DNA of 64,000 bases from Shinella yambaruensis (GTDB lineage: Bacteria; Pseudomonadota; Alphaproteobacteria; Rhizobiales; Rhizobiaceae), in contig NZ_JALJCK010000020.1 in the NCBI RefSeq assembly GCF_022899355.1, positions 1 to 64,000 on the forward strand, read 5' to 3'. Position numbers and translations under genes: made by a program. Numbering within the stretch: the stretch's first letter is position 1; each line of letters starts with the position of its first letter. Below are positions 1 through 9,013 of the stretch, piece after piece. The notes beneath the pieces were generated by a model. That model was not told where the DNA came from. It made no database searches and saw nothing but the letters and a program-made list of their open reading frames with translations.

Positions 1-76
1 TCATCCACACAAGAAGCAGCCCGACTGAGGGCGCCAACATCAACCGCGCCAAACCACGCGTGTTCTCCGTCGCCAT
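1..76 (-). CDS. ABC sugar/polyol permease, N-terminal 25 residues (cut by window edge)
   Basis: Reading left from the ATG at 76, 25 codons are visible before the window ends. They give a basic N-terminus followed by the start of a hydrophobic segment (LMLAPSVGLLLVWM), typical of the first permease of carbohydrate-uptake family 1 ABC importers (SmoF/MalF type). A purine-rich ribosome site (GGGAGG) precedes the ATG. It lies 56 bp after the aldolase-subunit gene on the same strand, so the membrane parts of the importer belong to the leftward operon while the binding protein is divergent at 2711. The family call rests on few residues and on context. Confidence 0.6.
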   Translation of the reverse strand, partial: MATENTRGLARLMLAPSVGLLLVWM

Positions 77-132
77 GAAATTCCCTCCCATTCCTCAGGC
101 GGCGGCCTCATCCTGCCGCACGCTTTTCTCCG

Positions 133-1401
133 TCACGGCCGATTGGCGGCCGCGCCGTCATAGATCGCCAGAACGCGGTCCACCGCGGCGATCAGGATGT
201 CCTCCGCGCGATCGGCCTCCCGCGGCACCATCGTCGGCAGATACTGGTGCAGCACCGTTTCGGGAATGCGAACGCCGGAAAGCGCCGACAGCAGGGCAGC
301 AACGGCGGCCTCCGCCTCCGGCCGCGTCCAGTAGTAGCGGATACGGTCGCTGTAGCTGAAATGGCGCTGGATCCTGAGCGCAGTCTCATCGCCGTGGTAA
401 TAGCCGCTCCAGGACCCGGGCACATCGACCATCAAGGCTTCCATCGCCCGCGCCAGCGGTCGGTCGCCATAGCCGGGCACGATGTCCGAGGCGACGAGAT
501 CGAGCGCATAGAGCGCCTCGCGGTAGGCAAAGGTGAGGCCCGGCCCGACCTTCAGGATGGGAAAACCATCGCCGACCAGCGCGGCCAACGCCTCTTCCGC
601 CTGATAGTCGGTGGAATGCGCCTCGAAGACCAGCGCCGGCTCCTCGTCGAGCAAGGCGCTGAGGGCCGCGGCGCGCGGCGGATCGTAGGCGACGACATTG
701 TCGCTGCCGAACTCCACGCCGGGCTGCACGACGAAGGCGATGACCCGCGTGAAGGCATCGGAAAGCCCTGCCTTACCGAAAGCGGCACGGTGCACGGCAA
801 TCGCCTCCCGCGCAGCGTCGGGCGCGGTCGGCTCGACCGTCGCCAGCGCATGGTCGGCACCGCCGGGCACGGGCACCTCCGTGCCGAGGATATAGACGGG
901 AGCGGGCAGGTTCCCGCGCCGGGCGGTTTCCTCCGCGACGGCGCAAAGAGCCGCGGCCCGTTCGGCAACGGTGCGGTCGTCCAGGGCGGCCGGCTCGCCG
1001 GCGCAGCCCATCGAGGCGTCGAGATGGATTTTCGTGAAGCCGGCCGCAACATAGGCCTCCACCATGCCGGCCGCTTTTTCGAGCGCGACCGAAGCCTGCT
1101 CCCTGCGCCAGGGATTGGGCCCGAGATGATCACCACCGAAGATGATCTTGTCCCGCGCAACGCCTTCCTCGGCGGCAATCGCTTCGACGAAGGCGATGAA
1201 ATCGGCGGGCGCCATGCCGGTATAGCCGCCGAACTGGTTGACCTGGTTGCAGGTCGCTTCGATCAGCACCGGCCCCTCGCCCTTCGCCGCCCGGCGCAAC
1301 GCGGCACGCAGCACGGTCGGGTGGGCGGAGCAGACAGAGGCGATGCCATAGGGACGGCCCGCGCGGCGGGCCGCGGCCAGGCCCGCGAGGAAGCGGCTCA
1401 T
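133..1401 (-). CDS. gatZ: D-tagatose-bisphosphate aldolase, class II, non-catalytic subunit-like (GatZ/KbaZ family)
   Basis: 422 aa. Family landmarks are SVCSAHP (about residues 22-28), [13 protein letters not shown] (51-63) and [10 protein letters not shown] (89-98). In enterics GatZ/KbaZ supports the GatY/KbaY aldolase that splits tagatose 1,6-bisphosphate. No GatY partner is visible here, so the protein may act with an aldolase elsewhere or have another role on tagatose phosphates, as proposed for rhizobial homologues. The ATG at 1401 overlaps the kinase stop by 4 bp (ATGA), which excludes the longer upstream open frame. It is cotranscribed with the PfkB kinase and the permease at the window edge. 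Confidence 0.85.
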   Translation of the reverse strand: MSRFLAGLAAARRAGRPYGIASVCSAHPTVLRAALRRAAKGEGPVLIEATCNQVNQFGGYTGMAPADFIAFVEAIAAEEGVARDKIIFGGDHLGPNPWRREQASVALEKAAGMVEAYVAAGFTKIHLDASMGCAGEPAALDDRTVAERAAALCAVAEETARRGNLPAPVYILGTEVPVPGGADHALATVEPTAPDAAREAIAVHRAAFGKAGLSDAFTRVIAFVVQPGVEFGSDNVVAYDPPRAAALSALLDEEPALVFEAHSTDYQAEEALAALVGDGFPILKVGPGLTFAYREALYALDLVASDIVPGYGDRPLARAMEALMVDVPGSWSGYYHGDETALRIQRHFSYSDRIRYYWTRPEAEAAVAALLSALSGVRIPETVLHQYLPTMVPREADRAEDILIAAVDRVLAIYDGAAANRP

Positions 1402-2384
1402 GCCCCTACCTCCCGGCCGGCGGCCGCAATGAATTGATCGAGCGCCTGCCGGCTGGACACGCCTTCCATCGGCCCCTGCCGGTTGACCGCGCACGCCCCG
1501 GCGGCATTGGCGTAGAGCAGCGCATGAGCCGGCGGAAGGCCAGCGCGGCGACCGGTGAGATAGGTGGCTCCGAAACAGTCGCCCGCCCCCGTCGGATCGA
1601 TCTCCTCCACGGCAAAAGCCGGGCAATCGATACGGCCGGAATCCCGGCTGAAATGGCTGGAACCGGCGCTGCCGCGCTTCAGCACGACCTCGCCGATGCC
1701 GAGGCCGAGCAGGCGCTCCACCGCGGCCTCTTCCGTCGCCTCGCGGGCCGCGACGAGCAATTCGTCTCCGGAGGGCAGCAGGAGATCGGTGACAGCCAGC
1801 ATGTCATCGACGAGCTTGCGGCCCTCGCCGTCCTGCGCCAGCTCCTTGCGGATGTTCGGATCGAAGGAGACCGAGCCGCCTCGCGCCCTGACCGAAGCGA
1901 CCGCCTCGAGAAGGAGGTCGCCGATGCCGCGGATTGCGAAGGCGGACCCCATGACGTGGACATGGCCGGCACGGGCGATGAGCGCGCGTGCAGCGTTCGT
2001 CATCGTCGTGTCGCCGGCCGCGGAATGGGCGATATTGTAGACGAAATCCCGCGAGCCATCCGCCCGATAGCGCACGAAGGCACTGCCGGTCGGCTTGCCG
2101 GGAATGACCGCGATGGCCGACACGTCGACGCCATCGGCGCGCAGCCGCTCCACGTTGAGCGTGCCGAAGTCATCGGCGCCGACCGCCGCCACAATGCCCG
2201 CCGCACCGCCGAACCGCGCCACCTGATCGATGAAGATCGCCGGCGCGCCGCTCGCAAACGGCCCGACGAGCGGCTGCGGCGCAAGGAACCCCGCCCCGAC
2301 CGTCGTCGCCATGATCTCCACCAGGATCTCACCGACCGTCACCGTCGGCCCCAGGCCTTCCGGCGCCACTGCGCTCACTCTCAT
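1398..2384 (-). CDS. PfkB-family carbohydrate kinase
   Basis: 328 aa ribokinase/PfkB-fold sugar kinase. The C-terminal signature [16 protein letters not shown] carries the catalytic Asp (about residue 269), and the N-terminal substrate half starts with a GEILVEIM segment. The chosen ATG at 2384 has an AGGGAGGG ribosome site 7 bp upstream; a TTG one codon earlier would be too close to it. Its place beside GatZ and two polyol dehydrogenases suggests it phosphorylates the ketose made by polyol oxidation (tagatose- or fructose-like). The substrate is inferred. First gene of the leftward operon, with candidate operator sites upstream. Confidence 0.88.
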   Translation of the reverse strand: MRVSAVAPEGLGPTVTVGEILVEIMATTVGAGFLAPQPLVGPFASGAPAIFIDQVARFGGAAGIVAAVGADDFGTLNVERLRADGVDVSAIAVIPGKPTGSAFVRYRADGSRDFVYNIAHSAAGDTTMTNAARALIARAGHVHVMGSAFAIRGIGDLLLEAVASVRARGGSVSFDPNIRKELAQDGEGRKLVDDMLAVTDLLLPSGDELLVAAREATEEAAVERLLGLGIGEVVLKRGSAGSSHFSRDSGRIDCPAFAVEEIDPTGAGDCFGATYLTGRRAGLPPAHALLYANAAGACAVNRQGPMEGVSSRQALDQFIAAAGREVGA

Positions 2385-2439
2385 CAATGCACCCTCCCTG
2401 CGACGGAGCCCGAAAGCATACCGCGATCATTTCCCATTG

Positions 2440-2489
2440 GTGATAGCGGATCAGCCCGGCAAAAGTCAACAATTTTTTACGCACGTAAA
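2440..2489 (-). promoter_or_regulatory. Candidate promoter and palindromic operator for the leftward kinase operon
   Basis: On the minus strand a TTGACT -35 (2464-2469) is followed after 18 bp by a weak TATCAC -10 (2440-2445). Just upstream of the -35 is the palindrome TTTACG-CA-CGTAAA (2476-2489), with the same half-sites as the second operator at 2661. The regulator is probably the LacI protein at 6054. The rest of the 2388-2710 gap is AT-rich and shows nothing else I recognise. Confidence 0.5.
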
Positions 2490-2627
2490 TTTATTTATGT
2501 GAAATTCGATTGCAACTCCTCAAGAAGGCTGGAGAGAAAATCTGCAACTTCAGATTAATTCCCTTTTATTACAAGGCGTTACTGGCAATCGTCGCCATTG
2601 CACCATCGCAATCGCGAAATTTGTCGC

Positions 2628-2657
2628 TTGACAACAATGGCTGTTTCACCGCATAAA
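2628..2657 (+). promoter_or_regulatory. Sigma-70-type promoter of the binding-protein operon
   Basis: A consensus TTGACA (2628-2633) is followed after 18 bp by CATAAA (2652-2657). The start of transcription would fall at the left edge of the operator at 2661-2686, a classic repression layout. Confidence 0.5.
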
Positions 2658-2660
2658 AAC

Positions 2661-2686
2661 TTTACGCATGGCATTTTATGCGTAAA
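2661..2686. promoter_or_regulatory. LacI-type operator, TTTACGCAT-N8-ATGCGTAAA
   Basis: Perfect 9-bp inverted arms separated by 8 bp, directly after the -10 of the rightward promoter. A further TTTACG-like half-site (CCGTAAA) follows at 2690-2696. It shares the TTTACG/CGTAAA half-sites of the palindrome at 2476-2489, so one regulator probably controls both directions; the LacI-family gene at 6054 is the obvious candidate. Confidence 0.65.
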
Positions 2687-2710
2687 CATCCGTAAAGGAG
2701 GAACGGACCC

Positions 2711-4024
2711 ATGAGGAACATGACCCGCATTCTATCGTCGTCCGCCATCGGCCTTGGATTGCTGACCGGCCTCGCACAGGCCGAGGAAATCAGCATCGCT
2801 ACCGTGAACAACGGCGACATGATCATCATGCAGAAGCTTTCCGGCGCCTGGGAAAAGGAAACCGGAAACAAGATCAACTGGATCGTGCTCGAGGAGAACG
2901 TGCTGCGCGAGCGCGTGACCACCGACATCGCCACCCGGGGCGGCCAGTTCGACATCATGACCATCGGCGGCTACGAGGCGCCGATCTGGGGCAGGCAGGG
3001 CTGGCTGGCGCCGGTCGACGACCTCGGCGATGACTACGACTACGCGGACCTGCTGGAGCCGATCAAGGCGGGCCTGACGGTCGACGGCAAGCTCTATGCC
3101 GTCCCCTTCTATACGGAAAGCTCGTTCACGCTTTACCGCAAGGACCTGTTCGATGCCGCCGGCCTCACCATGCCGGAACAGCCGACCTACGAACAGATCA
3201 AGGAATTCGCCGCCAAGCTGACCGACAAGTCCAAGCAGCAATATGGCATCTGCCTGCGCGGCAAGCCGGGCTGGGGCGAGAACATGGCGTTTGTCGGCAC
3301 GATGGTGAACGCCTATGGCGGCCGCTGGTTCGACATGGATTGGAAGCCTCAGCTCAGTTCCGAGCCGTGGAAGAAGGCGATCACCGACTATGTCGCGCTG
3401 CTTTCGGACTACGGCCCGCAGGGGGCCACCGCCAACGGCTTCAACGAGAACCAGACGCTCTTTGCGACGGGCCACTGCGCCATGTGGATCGACGCGACGT
3501 CGGCCGCCGGCCGCGTCTACGACCCCAAGCAGAGCCAGGTCGCCGACAAGATCGCCTTCACGCGCGCGCCGATCGCCGAGACGGCGAACGGATCGAGCTG
3601 GTCCTGGTCGTGGAACCTCGCCATTCCGGCGACCACGCAGAAGGCCGAGGTCGCCAAGTCGTTCCTCAAATGGGCGACCTCCAAGGACTATGTGAAGCTG
3701 GTCGGCGAGAGCGAAGGCTGGGTCGCCGTGCCGCCCGGCACGCGCAAGTCAACCTACGCGCTGCCGGAGTACCAGAAGGCGGCCCCCTTCGCGGAAACCG
3801 TGCTTCAGGCCATCCTCTCGGCCGACCCGTCGAAGCCCACCAAGGATCCGGTGCCCTATACCGGCGTGCAGTTCGTCGCCATTCCCGAGTTCCAGGCGAT
3901 CGGCACCTTCGTCGGCCAGCAGGTCAGCGCGGCCCTTGCCGGCCAGCAGACGGTCGATGCGGCACTCGATGCCGCCCAGGTCCAGGTCGAGCGCGACATG
4001 ACCCGCGCCGGCTACATCAAGTAA
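2711..4024 (+). CDS. ABC transporter substrate-binding protein, polyol/sugar type (SmoE-like)
   Basis: 437 aa periplasmic binding protein of carbohydrate ABC importers. Residues 1-24 form a Sec signal ending AQA, with the mature protein starting EEISIAT. The body has the two-lobe family-1 architecture (segments GGQFDIMTIGGYEAPIWG and YAVPFYTESSFTLYRK). AAAGGAGG lies about 9 bp upstream of the ATG. Its permease and presumably ATPase partners are on the opposite strand beyond the left window edge. The downstream SmoS-like dehydrogenase suggests sorbitol, mannitol or galactitol as ligand; this is inferred from context only. Confidence 0.88.
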   Translation: MRNMTRILSSSAIGLGLLTGLAQAEEISIATVNNGDMIIMQKLSGAWEKETGNKINWIVLEENVLRERVTTDIATRGGQFDIMTIGGYEAPIWGRQGWLAPVDDLGDDYDYADLLEPIKAGLTVDGKLYAVPFYTESSFTLYRKDLFDAAGLTMPEQPTYEQIKEFAAKLTDKSKQQYGICLRGKPGWGENMAFVGTMVNAYGGRWFDMDWKPQLSSEPWKKAITDYVALLSDYGPQGATANGFNENQTLFATGHCAMWIDATSAAGRVYDPKQSQVADKIAFTRAPIAETANGSSWSWSWNLAIPATTQKAEVAKSFLKWATSKDYVKLVGESEGWVAVPPGTRKSTYALPEYQKAAPFAETVLQAILSADPSKPTKDPVPYTGVQFVAIPEFQAIGTFVGQQVSAALAGQQTVDAALDAAQVQVERDMTRAGYIK

Positions 4025-4031
4025 GGCTCCC

Positions 4032-4086
4032 GCCTGCGGGCATGGCCCGCAGGCCCTCCCAGGAGGATCCGGCACTCCGGTGCCGG
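4032..4086 (+). promoter_or_regulatory. Two intercistronic hairpins after the binding-protein gene
   Basis: A perfect 10-bp stem (4032-4041 with 4045-4054, ATG loop) is followed by a 7-bp stem (4069-4075 with 4080-4086, TCCG loop). Neither has a real T-run. Hairpins at this position commonly stabilise or uncouple the abundant binding-protein message, so partial termination or mRNA protection is more likely than full termination. Confidence 0.55.
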
Positions 4087-4163
4087 GTTTCCCGCACGAC
4101 GAACATTTCCAACGAACGCATTTCGCGGCACCGGCTTTGACCCGCAACGCATGGAGAAGAGAC

Positions 4164-4934
4164 ATGAAACTCAAGGACAAGGTCGCGCTCATCACCGGCG
4201 GCGCACGCGGCATCGGCCTCGGCTTTGCCGAAGCCTTCGTGGCCGAGGGCGCCAAGGTCGTCATCGCCGACATCAATCTCGCCCGCGCCGAGGAAGCGGC
4301 GGCGGCGATCGGCTCGGCCGCGACAGCCATCAGGATCGACGTCACCAACCTTCAGGACATCGATGCGGTCGTCGGCAAGATCGACGCCGATTTCGGCGGT
4401 ATCGACATCCTCGTCAACAATGCCGCGATCTTCGACATGGCGCCGATCCAGGCGATCACCGAGGAGAGCTACGACCGTGTCTTCGACGTCAACCTGAAAG
4501 GCCCGCTCTTCACCATGAAGGCCGTCGCCAACGTGATGATCGCCCGCGGGCGCGGCGGCAAGATCATCAACATGGCGAGCCAGGCCGGCCGGCGCGGCGA
4601 GGCGCTGGTGACGCTCTACTGCGCCTCCAAGGCCGCGATCATTTCGGCAACCCAGTCGGCAGCGCTCGCCCTCGTCAAATACGGCATCAACGTCAATGCG
4701 ATCGCCCCCGGGGTGGTGGATGGCGAACACTGGGACATCGTCGACGCAAAATTCGCCGAATGGGAAGGCCTGAAGCCCGGCGAGAAGAAGGCTGCCGTGG
4801 CGAAATCCGTGCCGATCGGCCGCTTCGCCACGCCCGACGACATCAAGGGCCTCGCCGTCTTCCTCGCCTCCAGCGACAGCGACTACATTCTCGCCCAGAC
4901 ATACAATGTCGACGGCGGCAACTGGATGAGCTGA
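4164..4934 (+). CDS. smoS: Polyol dehydrogenase, SDR family (SmoS/galactitol dehydrogenase-like)
   Basis: 256 aa classical short-chain dehydrogenase. It has the NAD motif TGGARGIG (11-18), NNAA (86-89), Asn110, Ser139 and YCASK (Tyr152, Lys156). The C-terminus ends YNVDGGNWMS, as I recall for Rhodobacter SmoS, which oxidises sorbitol to fructose and galactitol to tagatose. The ATG at 4164 has GGAGAAGA just upstream; an earlier in-frame ATG at 4080 would extend through the hairpin region. Acts in the cytoplasm on the imported polyol. The exact polyol is not determined by sequence. Confidence 0.85.
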   Translation: MKLKDKVALITGGARGIGLGFAEAFVAEGAKVVIADINLARAEEAAAAIGSAATAIRIDVTNLQDIDAVVGKIDADFGGIDILVNNAAIFDMAPIQAITEESYDRVFDVNLKGPLFTMKAVANVMIARGRGGKIINMASQAGRRGEALVTLYCASKAAIISATQSAALALVKYGINVNAIAPGVVDGEHWDIVDAKFAEWEGLKPGEKKAAVAKSVPIGRFATPDDIKGLAVFLASSDSDYILAQTYNVDGGNWMS

Positions 4935-4937
4935 GCC

Positions 4938-5960
4938 ATGGCGAACCGCATGAAAGCGATCCAGTTCACCGCCAAGGGCGAGGCAAGGCTCGCCGATCTC
5001 GGGGTCGGCGATGTTCCGGCCGGCCATGCCCTCGTCAAGGTCAAGGCGGCCGGCCTCTGCCACACGGATATCGACGTGCTGCATGCCCGCTACGGCGACG
5101 GCGCCTTTCCGCTCGTGCCGGGCCATGAATATGCCGGCATCGTGGAGGCCGTCGCCGCTGACGTCACGGGCCTCCAGGTCGGCGCGCGCGTCGCCGTCGA
5201 TCCGAACCTGCCCTGCGGCACCTGCCCCGCCTGCCGCAAGGGCCTGACGAACCTCTGCCGCGACCTGAAGGCCTATGGCGTTTCGCACAATGGCGGCTTT
5301 GCCGAATACAGCGTCGTGCGCGCCGACCAGTTGCACGGCATCGGCGACCTGCCTTTTCCCGTCGCGGCCCTTGCCGAGCCGCTCGCCTGCGTGGTGAACG
5401 GCCTCAACAGCACGGGCATACGCGGCGGCGCACCGCTGCCGAAGGACGCGCTCGTCATCGGCGCCGGGCCGATCGGGCTGCTCCTTGCGCTGTCGCTGAA
5501 GGCGGAGGGCGTCGAGACCGTGACGGTCGCCGATATCAACGAGAGCCGGCTCGCCTTCGCCGCCGGTCTCGGCCTCGGCGGCATCGTCTCCGGTTCCGAT
5601 GAGCTTGCAGCCAAACGGCGAAGCTACGACTTCGTCGCCGACGCCACGGGCATTGCCAGCGTCGTCGAAGGCATGATCGATCTTCTCGCCGACGGCGGCA
5701 CGGCGCTTGTCTTCGGCGTCTGCGCTCCGGATGCCCGCATCTCCGTGGCGCCCTTCGAGATCTTCCGCCGCCAGCTGAGGCTTGCCGGTTCCCATTCGCT
5801 GAACCGCAACATTCCCGATGCGCTCGAGATCCTGAAGAAGGATGACGGCGGGATGGCGCGGCTCGTATCGCATCGGCTGGCGCTGGAAGAGGTTCTGCCC
5901 TTCTTCACGAGGAAGCCGACGGACCCCGCGACGATGAAGGTGCAGTTCGCCGCCGACTGA
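4938..5960 (+). CDS. Zinc-dependent medium-chain alcohol/polyol dehydrogenase
   Basis: 340 aa MDR enzyme. Catalytic zinc ligands are Cys41, His63 and Glu64 (GLCHTD, PGHEYAG); four structural-zinc cysteines lie at 93, 96, 99 and 107 (CGTCPACRKGLTNLC). The Rossmann motif GAGPIG follows near residue 175. It starts 3 bp after the smoS stop, so it is translated from the same message. An alternative ATG lies four codons in (MKAIQ). Probably a second polyol oxidation step or a second polyol substrate of the same locus. Confidence 0.88.
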   Translation: MANRMKAIQFTAKGEARLADLGVGDVPAGHALVKVKAAGLCHTDIDVLHARYGDGAFPLVPGHEYAGIVEAVAADVTGLQVGARVAVDPNLPCGTCPACRKGLTNLCRDLKAYGVSHNGGFAEYSVVRADQLHGIGDLPFPVAALAEPLACVVNGLNSTGIRGGAPLPKDALVIGAGPIGLLLALSLKAEGVETVTVADINESRLAFAAGLGLGGIVSGSDELAAKRRSYDFVADATGIASVVEGMIDLLADGGTALVFGVCAPDARISVAPFEIFRRQLRLAGSHSLNRNIPDALEILKKDDGGMARLVSHRLALEEVLPFFTRKPTDPATMKVQFAAD

Positions 5961-6053
5961 TCACCGAACCGCCGATAGTCGGCCTCGATTTCGGCTTTTC
6001 CCGCGAAATGAGGCCGGCTAAGAAGGCGAACACCGGAACCGCAGGAGCACCGC

Positions 6054-7085
6054 TTGGCCAAGTCGATCAGAACAATGGAGGATTTTTCCGAGTTCGTCGG
6101 CCTGTCCCGGCCCACGGTGTCGAAATATTTCAACGACCCTTCTTCCGTTCGCAAGAAGACGCGGGACGCCATCGAGGAGGCGCTGAAAAAGTCCGGCTTC
6201 CGGCCAAACATCTTCGCCGTCAACCTCAACCGCCGTCGCAGCAACATCATCGGCATCGTCGTGCCGACCTCGATCGACCCCTTCTACATGGCGCTGACGC
6301 GGCGCATCGAGCTCATCGCCAACGAGGCCGGCTTCCACGCCTTCGTGCTTTCGGCGGATGGCCGCGCCGATATCGAGGACAACGCGATCAAGACGTTCAA
6401 GTCGATGAACGTCGCCGGCGCCATCATAGCTCCGCTCGGATCGGCCGCGCGGCCGAAGACGCTGGAGCAGCTCGGCCAGTCCATCCCCCTCGTCTATGTC
6501 GACTCCCCGCTCGACGAGACCTCCGCCTTCGTCGGCACGGACAACCGCCAGAGCTTCGGCCTCATCGTCGACTACCTCTGCCGCTCCGGCGAGCCGCCCT
6601 GCTATCTGGGCATGCCGCATGTCAATACCAACGCGCTCACCCGCGAGACCGCCTATCTCGAAGCCATGGCGCGCCTCGGCATGGAGCCGCATGTCCTGCC
6701 GGTCTCGGAAGCCGCAAGCTGGGATTTCGAACGCTTCGCCTTCGAGGAAGCGAGCCGCCTGCTCGAAAAGCCGGCCGCGCTCAAGAGCCGCACCATCCTG
6801 TGCGCCAACGACCGCCTCGCTTTCGGCGTCATCGCCGCCGCCTGGCAGAAGGGCCTGAAGGTCGGCCACGGCGCCGACTATGACCTGCGCATCGCCGGCC
6901 ACGACGACCATCCCCTCTCCCAATACGCCTGCCCCCCGCTCACCACCGTCGCCCAGAACTACGACGAGATCGGCCGGCTCGCGATCCAGCTCCTGCTGCA
7001 CAAGCTTGACGAAGCGGACCACCCTGCATTGGGCAAGGAGCAGATCTTGCTGAAATCGGAACTGATGCTGCGGCATTCGGCCTAA
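6054..7085 (+). CDS. LacI-family transcriptional regulator of the polyol locus
   Basis: 343 aa. N-terminal LacI helix-turn-helix (FSEFVGLSRPTVSKYFND, about 11-28) and a periplasmic-binding-protein-like effector domain. The start is a TTG at 6054 with GCAGGAG 7 bp upstream, which is better supported than the ATG at 6075. Last gene of the rightward polyol operon; it probably binds the TTTACG palindromes at 2476 and 2661 and responds to a polyol or its ketose. Confidence 0.88.
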   Translation: MAKSIRTMEDFSEFVGLSRPTVSKYFNDPSSVRKKTRDAIEEALKKSGFRPNIFAVNLNRRRSNIIGIVVPTSIDPFYMALTRRIELIANEAGFHAFVLSADGRADIEDNAIKTFKSMNVAGAIIAPLGSAARPKTLEQLGQSIPLVYVDSPLDETSAFVGTDNRQSFGLIVDYLCRSGEPPCYLGMPHVNTNALTRETAYLEAMARLGMEPHVLPVSEAASWDFERFAFEEASRLLEKPAALKSRTILCANDRLAFGVIAAAWQKGLKVGHGADYDLRIAGHDDHPLSQYACPPLTTVAQNYDEIGRLAIQLLLHKLDEADHPALGKEQILLKSELMLRHSA

Positions 7086-7133
7086 AGCCCTTGAACGGAC
7101 CCGAAACGGCGGCAGCACATCGCTCCGCCTTCC

Positions 7134-8072
7134 TCAAACGGCCTTCAACCATTCCGCCCAGCGCGGATCGCTCATCACGAAGCGCGCCCGCATGTGCTTC
7201 CAGAAGCCGTATTTGAAGAAATCGAAATCGAGGCGGGAGATCCGGTTCTGCACCATCGCCCAGGTCGACCATTTCAGATCGACCAGCGCCTTGAACAAAG
7301 AGACCCGCGCCAGGAGAGCCGGATCGAGGCGGCCGTAATATGCCTCGATCATCTCCGCCTCCACCTCCGGCGAGAAGCACATTTCGCTGAACCACAGGGC
7401 AAGTTCGGCCGCCCGGTCGTTGGTCGAGGCATATTCGAAATCGACGAGCATGACCCGCTGGTCGGCATGAAGCAGGAAATTCCCGGCGAGCGTATCGTTC
7501 ATGCAGGGGGCGAGATCGAGGCCGGACGCTTCCAGCGCCTGCCGCGCCTCGCGGTAGCGCGCATTGAGCCAGCCGAAATCGCCGGGAAACTCGCCGCCCA
7601 GCGCCAGGGCCTGCTCGAAATGCTCGTCGATCATGTCGAAGGTCGTCTTGCGCTGGGAGAGCGGCGTGCTGTCGTTGAAAGCCTTCAGGGCGCGCAGGCC
7701 GTTGAAGCGCACGACCGGATCGAGAAAGTCGGCATTGGTGGATGTGCGCAGCCCCTCGACGAACTCGCTGACCTCCACGCCGGTCTCGGGGAAGAAATCG
7801 ATGATGCGCGCGCCGACGCCGGCGGCATGCGCCTTGCGGCCGGCCTCGTTCGCCGTCCGGCGGTCGATGAACATTTCCGTGCCTTCGCCCGGGATCTTGA
7901 CGAAGAAGCTGTGCGGCGCGCCATCGACATGCACCCGCCAGTTCGGATTGCTGATGCCGCCGGGCACCGGCTCGTAGGAAACCGGCCGCTCCCGCCAATC
8001 CGCGACGGCGAGAATGGCGGCCTCGATCGCCCGCTCCGCCGGAGATACGCCTTCACCCAGGCTGCGTCGCAT
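7134..8072 (-). CDS. Choline/aminoglycoside-kinase-like phosphotransferase (second of a pair)
   Basis: 312 aa protein-kinase-like phosphotransferase (APH/choline kinase superfamily). The catalytic loop is CMNDTLAGN (190-198), keeping Asp193 and Asn198 but with Met where His is usual, followed by the metal-binding DFE (211-213). The ATG at 8072 has a GGGAGGGG ribosome site and lies 11 bp after the paralogue. It ends the long leftward operon. The substrate is unknown: a small hydroxylated amine or nucleoside-like compound from the importer is possible. Confidence 0.75.
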   Translation of the reverse strand: MRRSLGEGVSPAERAIEAAILAVADWRERPVSYEPVPGGISNPNWRVHVDGAPHSFFVKIPGEGTEMFIDRRTANEAGRKAHAAGVGARIIDFFPETGVEVSEFVEGLRTSTNADFLDPVVRFNGLRALKAFNDSTPLSQRKTTFDMIDEHFEQALALGGEFPGDFGWLNARYREARQALEASGLDLAPCMNDTLAGNFLLHADQRVMLVDFEYASTNDRAAELALWFSEMCFSPEVEAEMIEAYYGRLDPALLARVSLFKALVDLKWSTWAMVQNRISRLDFDFFKYGFWKHMRARFVMSDPRWAEWLKAV

Positions 8073-8083
8073 CCGCCCCTCCC

Positions 8084-9013
8084 TCAGACCTGTTTCAGCC
8101 ACGTTTCGAAGCGCGGCCCCTCGATCACGGTCCGCGCCCTGAGCAGCCGCCATTCGGCATATTTGAAGAACTCGACGTGCTTTCGCGGCGAGCGCGCCGC
8201 ACTGACGAAGCCCCACAGCGCCCACATCAGATCGTCCGCCGCGCCATAGAGGCGTGCGCGGGCAAGGATCTGCCCATCCGGTTTACCGGTCGCGATCTCG
8301 ATCGCCAGCAGCGCCTCGCCATCGAAGGCAAGCAGTTCGGCAAGCACGGTTCCAAGATCATGGGCGGGATCCGCCTGTCGCGCCCATTCGAAATCGACCA
8401 GCCGGACGGCGTCTTGCGGCCCGACCATCACGTTCGACGACGCGCCATCGGCATGGCAGGCGACGCGATCGACGCCGGCCGCCGCGATCGCCGCGCCAAT
8501 CCGCTCGACGGCCGCTGCAACGGTCCGCACCGGCGCGGGCAGGATCACGCCGGGCGCTTCGGCAAGCCTTCGATAGGCGGCGACGAGATCGAACACGCTG
8601 CGGTCTTCGGCGAGCGGTGCAGCCTCCTGGAAGCGGCGCTTGGCGGCAAGCAGGTTTTCGAGCACCGCGGGACGGCGAAGCACATCCGCACGGCCCCATG
8701 CCCATTCCTCGCCCAGCGCCTCGAACATGAGGACACCCCGCGCGGGATCGGCATGCAGCAGCCGGGGCGCGATACCGAGCTCTCCCGCCTTGCGGCTGGC
8801 CTCCGCAACGCGGTCCAACGCGATGAAATCGGCCATGTCGTCGTGACGGTGCTTGAGGAAGACCGGCGGCCGGCCGGGCGCCGTGGCGAAAAGGCAGGTG
8901 TTCTCGACGGCCCGGTGAATGGGAGAAACAACGCCCCCGACCGGCGGAGAAAGCACCGCGCCAGACAGGCCGACGGCTGCGAGCGCGAGCAGGATCGCCT
9001 CATGGTTCTGCAT
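8084..9013 (-). CDS. Choline/aminoglycoside-kinase-like phosphotransferase (first of a pair)
   Basis: 309 aa. The APH-type catalytic loop CHADGASSN (186-194; His187, Asp189, Asn194) and the DFE metal motif (207-209) are intact. It resembles its downstream neighbour, including a similar C-terminal FFKY segment and WLK ending, so the pair looks like an old tandem duplication that diverged. The start overlaps the hydrolase stop by 14 bp, indicating translational coupling. Substrate unknown; the operon suggests a carbamoyl- or amide-containing nutrient. Confidence 0.75.
   Translation of the reverse strand: MQNHEAILLALAAVGLSGAVLSPPVGGVVSPIHRAVENTCLFATAPGRPPVFLKHRHDDMADFIALDRVAEASRKAGELGIAPRLLHADPARGVLMFEALGEEWAWGRADVLRRPAVLENLLAAKRRFQEAAPLAEDRSVFDLVAAYRRLAEAPGVILPAPVRTVAAAVERIGAAIAAAGVDRVACHADGASSNVMVGPQDAVRLVDFEWARQADPAHDLGTVLAELLAFDGEALLAIEIATGKPDGQILARARLYGAADDLMWALWGFVSAARSPRKHVEFFKYAEWRLLRARTVIEGPRFETWLKQV

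Noticed and set aside
2711-4024. Binding protein without permeases, possibly an orphan.
   Set aside because: The 25 residues at 1-76 are a permease start on the divergent operon, so the importer is split, not orphaned.
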